Assembly: GCF_021390335.1 (NCBI RefSeq)
Contig: NZ_JAJUXK010000008.1
Span: 1-60,108 of the forward strand
DNA length: 60,108 nt
Direction of reading: 5' to 3'
DNA from: Dyadobacter sp. CY343
GTDB lineage: Bacteria; Bacteroidota; Bacteroidia; Cytophagales; Spirosomataceae
Positions 33,487-43,190 of the stretch are shown piece by piece. The notes under the pieces are model-generated. The model was not told where the DNA came from. It saw only the letters and a program-made list of their open reading frames with translations, and searched no databases. The position numbers and the translations under genes were made by a program. Positions within the stretch are counted from its first letter, which is position 1. Every line of letters begins with the position of its first letter.

Positions 33487-36400
33487 ATGAACAGATTAAA
33501 TTTTTACAAAAAGTGGACATTACCCCAATGGAGATTGCCTATGCTCCTGCTGGCAATGCTCCTGACCTTCACCGGTCGCGCGCAGGATGCCGGGGAGGTG
33601 TCCGGTATTGTGGTCGACAGTGTCGGAAACGTCTCGCTGCCGGGTGTGAGCGTGGTGATCAAGGGGACCAGTAAAGGGGTCAGCACCGACGCCGACGGAA
33701 AGTACCGGATCCAGGCGGGTGCAGGCGATGTGCTCACGTTTTCATTTATTGGCTACGAAAAAAGTGAAGTGCCGGTTGGAAGTAAATCGGTGATCAATGT
33801 GACGCTTCGGCAAAACAACACCGTACTCGACGAGCTGGTGGTAGTGGGTTATGGTGCGATCAAGAAAAGCTCGGTGACAGCGGCGGTATCCAAAGTTGAA
33901 AATACCGTTTTAGACCAGATTCCCGTCGGCAGGCCCGAATCGGTGCTGGCTGGCCGGCTGGCAGGGGTAAACGTTTCACAAACAAATACTTCGCCGGGTA
34001 GCGCGCCGCTGATCAGGATCCGCGGAGCAAGCTCTATTGACGCAGGTAACGATCCATTGGTGGTGATCGACGGTTTTCCCGGCGGTAGTCTGGGGAGCAT
34101 CAGCACCAATGATATCGAATCCATTGAAGTACTGAAAGACGCATCCGCTGCTGCAATCTACGGTTCGCGAGGTGCAGGCGGGGTGATCATTGTCACAACC
34201 AAAAAAGGAAAATCGGGAAAGGCAAAATTCAATTTTAATGCCTACGCAGGCGTTGCGAGTCCGAAGAAACACGGCGACTGGCTGGTGGGGCAGGAGTACT
34301 ACGATTATGCCGTACGCTACCAAAACAGGGAATACGCGTGGATTGGCGGCGACCCGACATTACCCGTTTGGAACGACCCGCGCCGCCCCAATGCATACCA
34401 GGTGAGCGATGTTTTGAAAAACGGAAACAATGTGGTTTGGGAAGATGAAGTGCTCGGCAGCGCAACTGTTCAGAATTACAACCTGTCGGTAGGCGGGGGA
34501 ACGGACCACGTGCGGTACTATGTGTCGGGAACGCTGAAAGACGAGCAAGGAACTTTGAAAAACACCTGGTACAAAAACTACGGCGTGCGCGCTAATGTGG
34601 ATGTGACGGTCAACTCGGTGGTGAGCCTTGGGTTTATGCTGAATCCTTCCTATTCCAAAAGACGTTTTGCTTCGACGGACATCAACAATTATATTAAATT
34701 CCCAAGTTTCGTAGCAGTTCAGAATCCCGACGGTACTTATCCCAATTCACGCTCATACTGGGGTGCCGTGGTGAGTGGACAAGCCAATCCGATGGCGACG
34801 CTCGAAGGTTCGCATTACTACGGGACCACTGTCAATAACCTGGGAGAGGCGTTTTTGAACCTGAACCTTGCCAAAGGACTTTCATTGCGCTCCTCGATCA
34901 GTACCAACCTGGCTTCCAATCAGACGGACCGTTTTCAGGCTTCCTGGGCGCAGAGTACCAACCTGAATTCAGGCTCGCTGGCGCAGAGCAACAGTTACAG
35001 CATTGCCAATGAGAACGTGTTGAGCTACAATAAGACTTTCAAGGAAGTACATACATTGAGCGCGATCGCGGGAGCTTCTTACCAGAAGTTCAACTCGAAT
35101 AATTCGAACATGGCGGCGGTGAACGGATCATTTAACAACGACATTGTCAGGACATTGAACAATGCGATCATTAACCCTTCCGCTACCAACTCGACCAGGT
35201 CGCAGTGGGGTTTGATCTCGTATTTCAGCCGGGTTAATTATGGTTTTAAAGACAAATACCTGCTCTCGGCTTCGATCCGTACGGACGGTAGCTCGCGGTT
35301 CGGGCCGGAAAATAAATGGGGCTATTTCCCTTCGGCCTCGGTAGCATGGCGGGTGTCACAGGAGGAATTTATGAAGAGCCTTTCGGCAGTGAGCGAGCTG
35401 AAACTGCGGGCGAGCTACGGCGCGACGGGTAACTTCAATATCGGCGATTTTGAATACCTGGGCCAGATCGGCGATGTGTATTATGCGCCTAATAATACGC
35501 TTACCAAAGGCCAGACGCAGGTTTCGTATGGTAACAATAGTCTGAGCTGGGAAAAAACGTCGAGCTATGACGTGGGTTTGGAATTGGGTTTATTCAGAAA
35601 CCGCATTAGTGTCGTCCTGGATTATTATGACAAAAAGACCAACGGTTTGCTTTACAACGTTTCCATTCCTTCGATCACCGGATTTACGAGTTCATTATCC
35701 AATGTCGGAACGGTTCGTAACAAGGGTTTTGAAGTGGAGCTGACCACCAAAAACCTAGTTGGCGCATTCAAATGGGAGACCTCGTTCAATATGGCGAAGA
35801 ATGTCAATACCGTGGAAGACCTGGGCGGCGTGCAGGAACGCATTACGACCGATACGTACGGAATGGGCTGGATTTTGAGATTGGGGCAGCCAATGTTCTC
35901 TTATTATGGATATAAAATTGCAGGTGTACTGCAAAATCAGGAGGAAGTCAATAACTCACCGGTACTTTCAGGCTCCAAACCGGGTAACCCGAGATATCAG
36001 GATGTGGACGGCGACGGCAAGATCACCTCTGCGGACAAGGTCATTCTCGGCAACTTTCAGCCCAAAGCCTATTTCGGTCTGATCAACAATTTTGCATGGA
36101 AAAGCTTCGATCTGAGCATTGCCATGCAGGCTTCGGTAGGTGCGAAGATCTACAATTTTGAAAATGAATATTACGAAGGTGCATTACTGGGTGCCATGCG
36201 CCGCCCGCTCGTGGAGAGACAATGGTGGTCGCAATCGGAAACCGGAGACGGCATGACGCCCGGCAGCTCGCTGAGCCAGCTTACTTACCAGTCTTCGTCC
36301 GACGCTTACATTGAAGACGCTTCTTTCCTGGCTGTCCGCAACATCAACCTGGGTTATACGCTGCCGCTGGATCTGGTTCAAAAGGCTCATTTGTCCAATT

Positions 36401-36579
36401 TCAGGATCTACGCTTCGCTGGCCAATCCATTCATGTTCACTAAAAAGGAATTTCACGGCTACAATCCGGAAGGGTATACCGGCGGTGAGATTGCGGGAAC
36501 GGGCAGCAAGCCGGGTTTCAACAACGGTGCTGCGCCGATCAACCGGGTGTACACGCTGGGTATCAACTTCAATTTTTAA
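33487..36579 (+). CDS. SusC-like TonB-dependent outer-membrane transporter (locus 2)
   Basis: A 1030-residue SusC/RagA receptor. A signal peptide (about 1-32, ending TGRAQ) is followed by a carboxypeptidase-D-regulatory-like domain (SGIVVDSVGNVSLPGVSVVI), a TonB-box-like LDELVVVGYG, the plug domain (PLVVIDGFPGG, DIESIEVLKDASAAAIYGSR) and the barrel ending YTLGINFNF. The start at 33487 gives the signal peptide. It is separated from the dehydrogenase gene by an operator palindrome. It should import the substrate processed by the upstream operon. No glycoside hydrolase is present, so the imported compound may be a small sugar derivative, not a polysaccharide (inference). Confidence 0.95.
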   Translation: MNRLNFYKKWTLPQWRLPMLLLAMLLTFTGRAQDAGEVSGIVVDSVGNVSLPGVSVVIKGTSKGVSTDADGKYRIQAGAGDVLTFSFIGYEKSEVPVGSKSVINVTLRQNNTVLDELVVVGYGAIKKSSVTAAVSKVENTVLDQIPVGRPESVLAGRLAGVNVSQTNTSPGSAPLIRIRGASSIDAGNDPLVVIDGFPGGSLGSISTNDIESIEVLKDASAAAIYGSRGAGGVIIVTTKKGKSGKAKFNFNAYAGVASPKKHGDWLVGQEYYDYAVRYQNREYAWIGGDPTLPVWNDPRRPNAYQVSDVLKNGNNVVWEDEVLGSATVQNYNLSVGGGTDHVRYYVSGTLKDEQGTLKNTWYKNYGVRANVDVTVNSVVSLGFMLNPSYSKRRFASTDINNYIKFPSFVAVQNPDGTYPNSRSYWGAVVSGQANPMATLEGSHYYGTTVNNLGEAFLNLNLAKGLSLRSSISTNLASNQTDRFQASWAQSTNLNSGSLAQSNSYSIANENVLSYNKTFKEVHTLSAIAGASYQKFNSNNSNMAAVNGSFNNDIVRTLNNAIINPSATNSTRSQWGLISYFSRVNYGFKDKYLLSASIRTDGSSRFGPENKWGYFPSASVAWRVSQEEFMKSLSAVSELKLRASYGATGNFNIGDFEYLGQIGDVYYAPNNTLTKGQTQVSYGNNSLSWEKTSSYDVGLELGLFRNRISVVLDYYDKKTNGLLYNVSIPSITGFTSSLSNVGTVRNKGFEVELTTKNLVGAFKWETSFNMAKNVNTVEDLGGVQERITTDTYGMGWILRLGQPMFSYYGYKIAGVLQNQEEVNNSPVLSGSKPGNPRYQDVDGDGKITSADKVILGNFQPKAYFGLINNFAWKSFDLSIAMQASVGAKIYNFENEYYEGALLGAMRRPLVERQWWSQSETGDGMTPGSSLSQLTYQSSSDAYIEDASFLAVRNINLGYTLPLDLVQKAHLSNFRIYASLANPFMFTKKEFHGYNPEGYTGGEIAGTGSKPGFNNGAAPINRVYTLGINFNF

Positions 36580-36591
36580 ACTGAACCGACC

Positions 36592-38052
36592 ATGGATATC
36601 AGAAATAACCTCATAAAATGCTTTGCCGCGCTGGCATTGGGATTGGCCGGCTGCGAAGACAAACTGCTCAATCCGACGCCGGAATCAGTACTGACTGCCA
36701 ACAATTTTTATAAAACTGCCAATGATATCAACCAGGCGGTGCTGGGGATTTACAACAATCTGCAAAACCGTCGCGCATCGGATTACCTGCTGATGGAAGT
36801 GCCGGGAGACAATTTGTACATGTCGACCAACACCACCATTGCCGGCTCCAACGACGTTGACTTTCTGACGCTTAACTCCGATAACGCATTAACTGCCGCA
36901 TTCTGGAACACGACTTACAACGGAATTTTCCGGGCTAATTCGGTTTTGCTGAATATTGATAACCCAGTCAATTATGCGGCTGGCGCGAAGGATCAGTACA
37001 TTGGTGAGGCCAAATTCATGCGCGCGCTCTACTACTTTGATCTGGTCCGCATTTTCGGCGGCGTGCCAAAAGTGACAGAAAAAATATCTATTTCGGAGGC
37101 CGCAGCATTGCCCAAATCGAGCGAAGAAGAGATTTACGCGCAGATCATCGCCGACCTGACCGACGCTGCTGCCAAGCTGCCACTTCGTAATGCGATTGCG
37201 ACCGGGCGTGCGAGCCGGGGCGCGGCGGTGGGTTTGCTGGGTAAAGTGTATGTGTACCGGAAAGATTATGCGAATGCAAAAACGCAGTTTGAAAGGCTGA
37301 TCAAGGATTTTGATTATGCATTGGTCAATGATTTTGCCTCACTCTGGCAACTGGGTACGGAGGATAACAGCGAGATACTTTTCACCGTGAAATACATTGA
37401 CGGTACCAATGGACACAGTTTATCGACCAACTACGCACCCAATGGCGGGATCGTAGGCGTGACGGACCGTGGCGCTGAAACGTCGCTGCCTTCGTGGAGC
37501 CTCATGAAAAAATATGAAGAAGGAGACAAGCGCAAAGCGGCCACAATTCAGGAATGGTGGGTATCACCTGCACAACCCAATGCGCCGGCGATCTGGTATC
37601 CTTATGTGAGCAAATACGCCGTAAAACATTCCTATGGCGCTTCGGGCATTGATATTCCTGTGCTGCGGTTCGCCGATGCGGTGCTGCTTTACGCCGAAAC
37701 GCTGAATGCATTGGGCGACAAACCAGGCGCATTGACCCAGCTTAACCGCGTGCGCCAGCGTGCTTTTGGCAATGCAACGCACAATTACAAAGGCACCGAG
37801 GCGGCGGATTTAATGGATCTTATCCTGCTGGAACGTCAGCTGGAACTGGCTTACGAAAACGAGCGCTGGTTTGACTTGGTTCGCACGGGCAAATTCCTGA
37901 GTGTGATGAAGCAGGAGGAAAGGCTGTATAACTACGCTTCCAAAACGCCGGTTGTAGTTAATCTTTCTCCCCAACCTTTTATGAGTGTGTACCCGATCCC
38001 ACAGGCGCAGATCGACCTGTCTTCGGGACTGAAACAGAATAACGGGTATTAA
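36592..38052 (+). CDS. SusD/RagB-like lipoprotein (locus 2)
   Basis: A 486-residue partner of the second SusC, starting 12 bases after it. The lipoprotein signal MDIRNNLIKCFAALALGLAG places the lipidated cysteine at C21, then NPTPESVLTANNFYKTAND. Conserved helices include YIGEAKFMRALYYFDLVRIF and GLLGKVYVYRKDY. The C-terminal region has LRFADAVLLYAETLNAL and LLERQLELAYENERWFDLVRT, the RagB end motif, and finishes with PIPQAQIDL. It is the last gene of the locus, closed by a strong terminator. Confidence 0.95.
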   Translation: MDIRNNLIKCFAALALGLAGCEDKLLNPTPESVLTANNFYKTANDINQAVLGIYNNLQNRRASDYLLMEVPGDNLYMSTNTTIAGSNDVDFLTLNSDNALTAAFWNTTYNGIFRANSVLLNIDNPVNYAAGAKDQYIGEAKFMRALYYFDLVRIFGGVPKVTEKISISEAAALPKSSEEEIYAQIIADLTDAAAKLPLRNAIATGRASRGAAVGLLGKVYVYRKDYANAKTQFERLIKDFDYALVNDFASLWQLGTEDNSEILFTVKYIDGTNGHSLSTNYAPNGGIVGVTDRGAETSLPSWSLMKKYEEGDKRKAATIQEWWVSPAQPNAPAIWYPYVSKYAVKHSYGASGIDIPVLRFADAVLLYAETLNALGDKPGALTQLNRVRQRAFGNATHNYKGTEAADLMDLILLERQLELAYENERWFDLVRTGKFLSVMKQEERLYNYASKTPVVVNLSPQPFMSVYPIPQAQIDLSSGLKQNNGY

Positions 38053-38066
38053 TTTCTGATGCAAGC

Positions 38067-38107
38067 AAAGCGGCCTGCCCTTTTTATAGGGCAGGCCGCT
38101 TTTTCTT
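38067..38107 (+). terminator. Strong rho-independent terminator after susD
   Basis: AAAGCGGCCTGCCC (38067-38080) pairs perfectly with GGGCAGGCCGCTTT (38089-38102) around an eight-base loop, followed by a T-rich tract. It lies 14 bases after the susD stop codon and ends the LacI-controlled locus. Confidence 0.9.
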
Positions 38108-38290
38108 TTTATTAAGTCCTTAACTAACTCATTTTATTGAAGATCAGAAGAGGAAATGCGGAGTAAATTCAATCACGGAAATATAAACTAATTGCTGCGG
38201 CATAACTTTTTTAGTGAAGCCACGTTACTTCGTACCACCCTGATAATTAATTGTTTAACTCAAATTTTTTAGATAAACAATGTAGAATTA

Positions 38291-38602
38291 ATGTTAAGTG
38301 AATTGGATTTGAGACAGGAAATTGTCAAACTACTACGTGAACATCAAGCACAGATATCAAACTACGACAAGGAGGCTGCCGAACGCAAGCAACGTCTCCT
38401 TTATCGCCATTTCAGGAAGCTGGAATCAATCGAAGAAGAAGGGAGCTTTTTGAGCAAAGCACTGCAAATTCGCAGGCAACATTTGCAAATGCAGCGGTAC
38501 AAACTTCGGATACAACAGAAAAGAACGGAGCTGATTTTTAAGCAGGCAATTGAATTAAACGCTTTAAAAATGCGATGGCGGGAGGCGCAAATTAAAGGGT
38601 AG
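38291..38602 (+). CDS. Small charged coiled-coil protein, unknown function
   Basis: A 103-residue protein with no signal or membrane segment. It is almost entirely helical, rich in Arg, Lys, Gln and Glu (ERKQRLLYRHFRKLESIEEE, RRQHLQMQRYKLRIQQKRTE), and predicted by eye to form a coiled coil over most of its length. I do not recognise a family. It lies alone between the susCD terminator and a small lipoprotein. The high basic content would also fit nucleic-acid binding, but nothing else supports this. Confidence 0.5.
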   Translation: MLSELDLRQEIVKLLREHQAQISNYDKEAAERKQRLLYRHFRKLESIEEEGSFLSKALQIRRQHLQMQRYKLRIQQKRTELIFKQAIELNALKMRWREAQIKG

Positions 38603-38690
38603 TGCTTTATGGAAACTAACGTCCGATCCGGGCGGACATTTACAACTATTTACGTTGTCTGAGTTTCTTAAGTCAAAACAATCCGTTAAT

Positions 38691-38987
38691 ATGAAAACTC
38701 ACGTAGCGTTCCTTGTTCTTTTCCTGGCTGTTGCTGGTTTGGTAGGCTGCTCCGAAGTGAAGACTAAGGAAAAGGCAGCTATCATTGGTCGCGCAGATCC
38801 GTTAATGTGCGGCTGGTGTGGTGGTTGGTTCGTTTATGTGGATTCAATTCAATATAGAGCTAACATACCGGCAGCATACAACACGGAAAATAAGCCTGTC
38901 TGGATTCGCTTTAAAAAAGACGAAAGTAGTGGTTCGAAAGTCCAGGGTAATTGGATTATCATCACATCCATACGCGAACGTAAATAA
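38691..38987 (+). CDS. Small lipoprotein with CGWCGGW motif
   Basis: The start at ATG 38691 gives the lipoprotein signal MKTHVAFLVLFLAVAGLVGC (C20); the longer frame from 38655 adds a non-signal leader. The 98-residue protein carries ADPLMCGWCGGWFVYVDS, a C-x-x-C pair flanked by tryptophans, and then VWIRFKKDE and GNWIIITSI, which look like OB-fold or small beta-barrel strands. I recall similar short lipoproteins in Cytophagales, but with no known function. The CxxC could bind a metal or form a disulfide in the periplasm. Confidence 0.55.
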   Translation: MKTHVAFLVLFLAVAGLVGCSEVKTKEKAAIIGRADPLMCGWCGGWFVYVDSIQYRANIPAAYNTENKPVWIRFKKDESSGSKVQGNWIIITSIRERK

Positions 38988-39095
38988 GAAGTAACGTGAG
39001 TTTGGTTAGAAAAGAACTGGTAAGTCTTTTAATCTGTAAATCGACTTTAATAGTATACTAGTTACATCCGTCTTACCAACACTTCCTGTCTCTTC

Positions 39096-42000
39096 ATGCA
39101 GCGCAGACTTTTACGGTTCAAGTTGAATTTGTTTTGTATACTAATCCGGTCGTATCGTCTGCTTCCTTTTGTATTCCTGGTTTTTACAAACATCTGTTAT
39201 GGTCAGGCGCCGCAAACGCGTGTGAATATTCAGTTGTTTGGCCCGGAGCAGGGTTTACCCAGCCGCAATACGCGTTCGCTGGCACAGGATGGCCGGGGAT
39301 TTATGTGGGTGGCTACCGGTCAGGAACTCTGGCGCTATGATGGTTATAATTTCCAGAATTTTACTGCAATGCTTACCCGCTCCATCGGCGGCGGAACGCT
39401 GATCAATCAGATCAAGACCGGGCCCAATGGGGATATCTGGGTAGCGCATAATATCGGCGTCAGCATTGTTAATCCACTTAATCTGACCTGCAAGACCATT
39501 AATCCTTCCATTGCCTTTAAAAGTGTTGATTCAAAACAGCATCTAGATGTATTTTTCGACGGTGATCAAAGTGCCTGGGTGTCGATACCCCGGGGTAAGC
39601 TTATTCAAATCAATAAGGATCACGCCCCTGTCGCTCTGTACACGCCGCCCACCGACGCCGGACATCCTGCTGCTGTTGGAAGCCAGGTAATTAAATTATT
39701 TCTGGATGGAAAAAGCAGGAGATATGCATTCAGCGACAGTACTTTTCTGGACGAAATCGATGAAAAAGCAAATCTGGTCAACCGGACCAGACTGTTCGCA
39801 AAAGATATGGATTCGCGACATTTCAGTGTCTTCGGTGTTGTGCAGTCCGGTGCGGATTCATTGCTGATATATTACAAGCAAAAAGCGGGTAAGCTGTTCC
39901 GGATGCGTCAATACGCGCTCGGAGCCCGAACTTTTGGCCCGCTTACCGACATCGATTCCCCGGTGGCGCCCGATTTCATTTATGCACATAAAGGAAATTA
40001 CAAGTGGTATAAATCTGCAAAAGAGATTGGATTTTTAAATCAAAAGACGGGCCAGTTTACAAACCTGACAACCCGCCTTTTACAAAAATCGGGTGCTGAT
40101 ATTTTCTTCTTTGGTGCCTGTTTAAGCACGGACGGCACTTTTTGGGTTTCGGGCGTTGATGGTCTTATAAAAGTGACGCTCACCGAAGAAATTTTCAGAA
40201 GGTACATGAGTGTCCCGTTAGAAAAGTCGGGCGATATCGGTAGCAGCGTCCGGGGCATTACCGAGGATAATTCGGGAATGATCTGGGTGTGTTCTTATGG
40301 TTATAACCAGGATGGTTTGCAATTTCTGCTTCATCAGATTGATCCTGTGGCACACCGGAGCAGACACATGCAGCTGCACAGCCATGACAAAACTACAAAG
40401 AACATGGTGATCCCCTACAAAGTGCTCTTCACCAAAGACGAGGTTTATGCGGTCACAGATGGCATAGAATTCATCAAAATTGATCCCGAGACCGAGGCTT
40501 ACACCGAGGTGGATTTCCCTTTTGTGAGCGGACGTGGCTTTACCTCTTTTTACAAGCTCAATGATTCTACGTTCTGGACAGGCACCTGGGGTGGAATGGG
40601 CATAATCGGTACGCGGGATCTCAAACCTGTTCTGTTAAATGATAAAGCCGGTCGCTATATCAAGAATGAACGTGTGAATAACTTCATGCCGTGGAAGGAA
40701 AACCGGGTTTTAGTGAGTACCACAAATGGCTTATATGTGCTGAACCGGGATGCCAGCATTTATGAACATTATGGACAGGCGGCGGGCGACAAGATCAAGC
40801 TGCCTGCTTTACAGATCTTTCACACAGTATTTTATGAAAATGTCTTGTGGGCAGCAACCGGGCAGGGGTTGATCCGCATTGACGTGAACAGTAAAAAAAC
40901 GCAGCTGTTCACCACGCACGATGGCCTGCCTGACAACAATATCTATGCGGCCCTGCCCGACAAACAGGGAAATCTTTGGCTGAGTACCAACAAAGGTTTG
41001 TCGCGTTTTAATACAAGAACCAGAAAATTCCATAACTACGGAATGTCAGACGGATTACCTCACCTGGAATTCAATCACGGGTCGTATCTGAAATCGAGAG
41101 ACGGTACACTTTATTTCGGTGGCCTGAATGGCGTTGTTGCATTCAATCCGGAGCAGCTTGATTTAAGCTCAAATAAAGAAAGCGCATTACAACTTATTTC
41201 CTATTCGAAATTCGATGCCAGTCAAAACAAAACCGATACGATCATTACGCATCCGGCTGGGCAACAGATCATTTTCAACCCCGGTGACCGGCTTTTTGCA
41301 TTTTCATTTATGAGCCCGGACTACCAGAACACCTCATTGAACCGGTTTCGTTACAAACTGGAAGGATGGGGGGATGATCGCTGGCAGGTGATTGAAAACG
41401 GGAATAAATTACTATTCAACAGCCTGCCACCCGGAAATTACACGCTCAAAGTGCAGGTTTCTGTGGGAGGCGCCGATTGGAGTAGCCAGGAATGGCAGTC
41501 ACCGGTCCGGGTGCTTACGCCCTGGTACAAATCAGTTTGGTTTTTCGTTCTTAGTATACTTGCCGTGGGTTCTTTGATTTACCTATTCTACCAATACCGG
41601 CTTCGGCAAATCATGGATATTCAAAAAATCCGTAACGGGATCAGCGCGGATATGCATGATGAGATCGGGAGCACGCTCAGCAGCATTACGTTTTACAGCC
41701 AGGCTTTGCTTATGCAAATGGAGAAAGCTGAACATCAGCAGGTGGTCCAGAAAATTAAGGATAATGCCCAGCAGGTTCAGGAAGGACTTAGTGATATCGT
41801 ATGGAGTGTAAAAGCGGGCAGCGATCAGATCGAGGATGTGTTTGCACGTATGTTTCAATTTGGCAGCACACTGGCAGATTCCAAAGGGTTTGCTTTTCGC
41901 TTTGAGGCGGATAGCCAGATCCAAAACCTGAAATTGGATATGCAGACACGAAAAAACCTGTATCTGATTTTTAAAGAAGCGATGAACAATGCTGCCAAAT

Positions 42001-42212
42001 ATTCGAGTGCAAGTATTGTGGAAGTGTTGACGACCCGCGAGGACGGTCGTATTAAGCTAACTATCAGGGACAATGGCCGGGGGTTTGACCCGGAATTTAT
42101 TAAAAAAGGGAATGGGCTCGCCAATATGCATCAGCGCGCGGCACAGATGAAGGGACAGCTTACGATCCACGGAGCTATTGATAATGGCACTACTATTACA
42201 TTGATATTCTGA
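39096..42212 (+). CDS. Two-component propeller sensor histidine kinase (HisKA_3 type)
   Basis: A 1038-residue membrane sensor. A signal-like N-terminus (about 1-36, ending CYGQ) leads to two-component propeller blades (about 40-720; DGRGFMWVATGQELWRYDG, KQGNLWLSTNKGLSRFN), a Y_Y_Y domain (about 745-805), one transmembrane helix (about 811-832), a HisKA_3 dimerisation domain with DMHDEIGSTLSSI (phospho-acceptor H854), and an HATPase (KEAMNNAAKYSS, DNGRGFD, GNGLANMHQRA). Unlike the HTCS at 9240 it has no receiver or DNA-binding domain; its partner is the NarL/LuxR-type regulator encoded next. The ligand is unknown. Propeller sensors of this type often detect glycans or cell-surface states. Confidence 0.93.
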   Translation: MQRRLLRFKLNLFCILIRSYRLLPFVFLVFTNICYGQAPQTRVNIQLFGPEQGLPSRNTRSLAQDGRGFMWVATGQELWRYDGYNFQNFTAMLTRSIGGGTLINQIKTGPNGDIWVAHNIGVSIVNPLNLTCKTINPSIAFKSVDSKQHLDVFFDGDQSAWVSIPRGKLIQINKDHAPVALYTPPTDAGHPAAVGSQVIKLFLDGKSRRYAFSDSTFLDEIDEKANLVNRTRLFAKDMDSRHFSVFGVVQSGADSLLIYYKQKAGKLFRMRQYALGARTFGPLTDIDSPVAPDFIYAHKGNYKWYKSAKEIGFLNQKTGQFTNLTTRLLQKSGADIFFFGACLSTDGTFWVSGVDGLIKVTLTEEIFRRYMSVPLEKSGDIGSSVRGITEDNSGMIWVCSYGYNQDGLQFLLHQIDPVAHRSRHMQLHSHDKTTKNMVIPYKVLFTKDEVYAVTDGIEFIKIDPETEAYTEVDFPFVSGRGFTSFYKLNDSTFWTGTWGGMGIIGTRDLKPVLLNDKAGRYIKNERVNNFMPWKENRVLVSTTNGLYVLNRDASIYEHYGQAAGDKIKLPALQIFHTVFYENVLWAATGQGLIRIDVNSKKTQLFTTHDGLPDNNIYAALPDKQGNLWLSTNKGLSRFNTRTRKFHNYGMSDGLPHLEFNHGSYLKSRDGTLYFGGLNGVVAFNPEQLDLSSNKESALQLISYSKFDASQNKTDTIITHPAGQQIIFNPGDRLFAFSFMSPDYQNTSLNRFRYKLEGWGDDRWQVIENGNKLLFNSLPPGNYTLKVQVSVGGADWSSQEWQSPVRVLTPWYKSVWFFVLSILAVGSLIYLFYQYRLRQIMDIQKIRNGISADMHDEIGSTLSSITFYSQALLMQMEKAEHQQVVQKIKDNAQQVQEGLSDIVWSVKAGSDQIEDVFARMFQFGSTLADSKGFAFRFEADSQIQNLKLDMQTRKNLYLIFKEAMNNAAKYSSASIVEVLTTREDGRIKLTIRDNGRGFDPEFIKKGNGLANMHQRAAQMKGQLTIHGAIDNGTTITLIF

Positions 42213-42314
42213 TCAAATAGAGATGACTAGTATTTGCTATATTGTAGAAAAAATTCGATTGTTAATTTTGCAGCATGAATTTCAATATCATACTAAATGC
42301 TGTTAATGCACGCT

Positions 42315-42947
42315 ATGGCATCAAGGATCATTATTTTCGACGATAATCAGGAGAGGTTAAATAGTGTGTCCATGCTGCTCAATCTTTCGGATGGTTTTGT
42401 GTGCACGGGGACATTTCCCAATGCCAACAATCTTTTAGCGAACATTACCGAATCGAAGCCCGATCTGGTGCTCATGGATATTGATATGCCCGGAATAAAC
42501 GGCATAGACGCAACCATCCTGATCAGAAGACATTTTGGTGCATTACCTGTGCTCATCCAAACAAACTTTGAGGAAGATGAACGGATTTTTGGTAGTCTGC
42601 AAGCCGGCGCAAACGGATATTTACTCAAAAAAACAAGCCCGGAAAGATTCATTGAAAGCTTAAGAGAGGCACTTGAAGGCGGTGCGCCGATGACCGGCAG
42701 CATTGCAACCAAGGTACTGCGTTACTTTTCTGCTGATGCAGCCAGCAAGAAGGACTACCACCTCACGGAGCGTGAAAAGCACATTTTAGGATTTTTGGTT
42801 AAAGGTTATAGCTACAAATTAATCGCCGCAGAATGTGATATCGCGTACAATACGGTGAATAACCACATCCGCAATATCTATGATAAGCTCTATGTCAATA
42901 GCGCCACCGAGGCGGTGAGTCTGGCGATCAGGGAGAGGTTGGTGTAA
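42315..42947 (+). CDS. NarL/LuxR-type response regulator, partner of the propeller kinase
   Basis: A 210-residue response regulator (in-frame ATGs at 42297 and 42306 are possible alternatives; 42315 gives MASRIIIFDDNQ directly before the first strand). The receiver has acidic D9/D10, phospho-acceptor D55 in VLMDIDMPGING, and the lysine in GYLLKKTSPE. The C-terminal GerE/LuxR HTH has LTEREKHILGFLVKGYSYKL and YNTVNNHIRNIYDKL. It follows the kinase gene by about 100 bases. The pair forms a classical NarXL-like system. Its targets are not evident; the neighbouring GEVED and phosphoesterase genes are on the opposite strand. Confidence 0.93.
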   Translation: MASRIIIFDDNQERLNSVSMLLNLSDGFVCTGTFPNANNLLANITESKPDLVLMDIDMPGINGIDATILIRRHFGALPVLIQTNFEEDERIFGSLQAGANGYLLKKTSPERFIESLREALEGGAPMTGSIATKVLRYFSADAASKKDYHLTEREKHILGFLVKGYSYKLIAAECDIAYNTVNNHIRNIYDKLYVNSATEAVSLAIRERLV

Positions 42948-42965
42948 CGCCGGGAGCTGTGTTAC

Positions 42966-43148
42966 TCACAGGGGAAATATCGGCAGGCCGAATGTAACCT
43001 GCCCGTCGCCGCCGTAAGTGGTTCCCAGCACGTGAAAGAGGAAATGGTTTTCTGCGATGGGAAGCAGCTTCCCATCGCAGAACATCCAACCATCAGGAGC
43101 GAATTTCCCGGCGAATAGCTTGATTTCGCCTACGTAGGGATAATCCAT
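42966..43148 (-). pseudogene. Phage tail-collar domain protein, N-terminal remnant
   Basis: A 60-residue frame opens exactly like microcystin-dependent-protein/phage tail-collar proteins of Bacteroidota (YVGEIKLFAGKFAPDGWMFC, DGKLLPI) and reaches the GTTYGGDGQVTFGLP motif. It then stops after IFPL, where full-length proteins continue with LRGR and another 110 or more residues. No continuation is visible in other frames of the 18 bases before the response-regulator stop. This looks like a truncated gene, not a short functional protein. It lies 42 bases from the end of the GEVED gene. Confidence 0.7.
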
Positions 43149-43190
43149 GGCGAGTAATCGTTTTATGCTTTCGCTACTCTTTTACAACCG

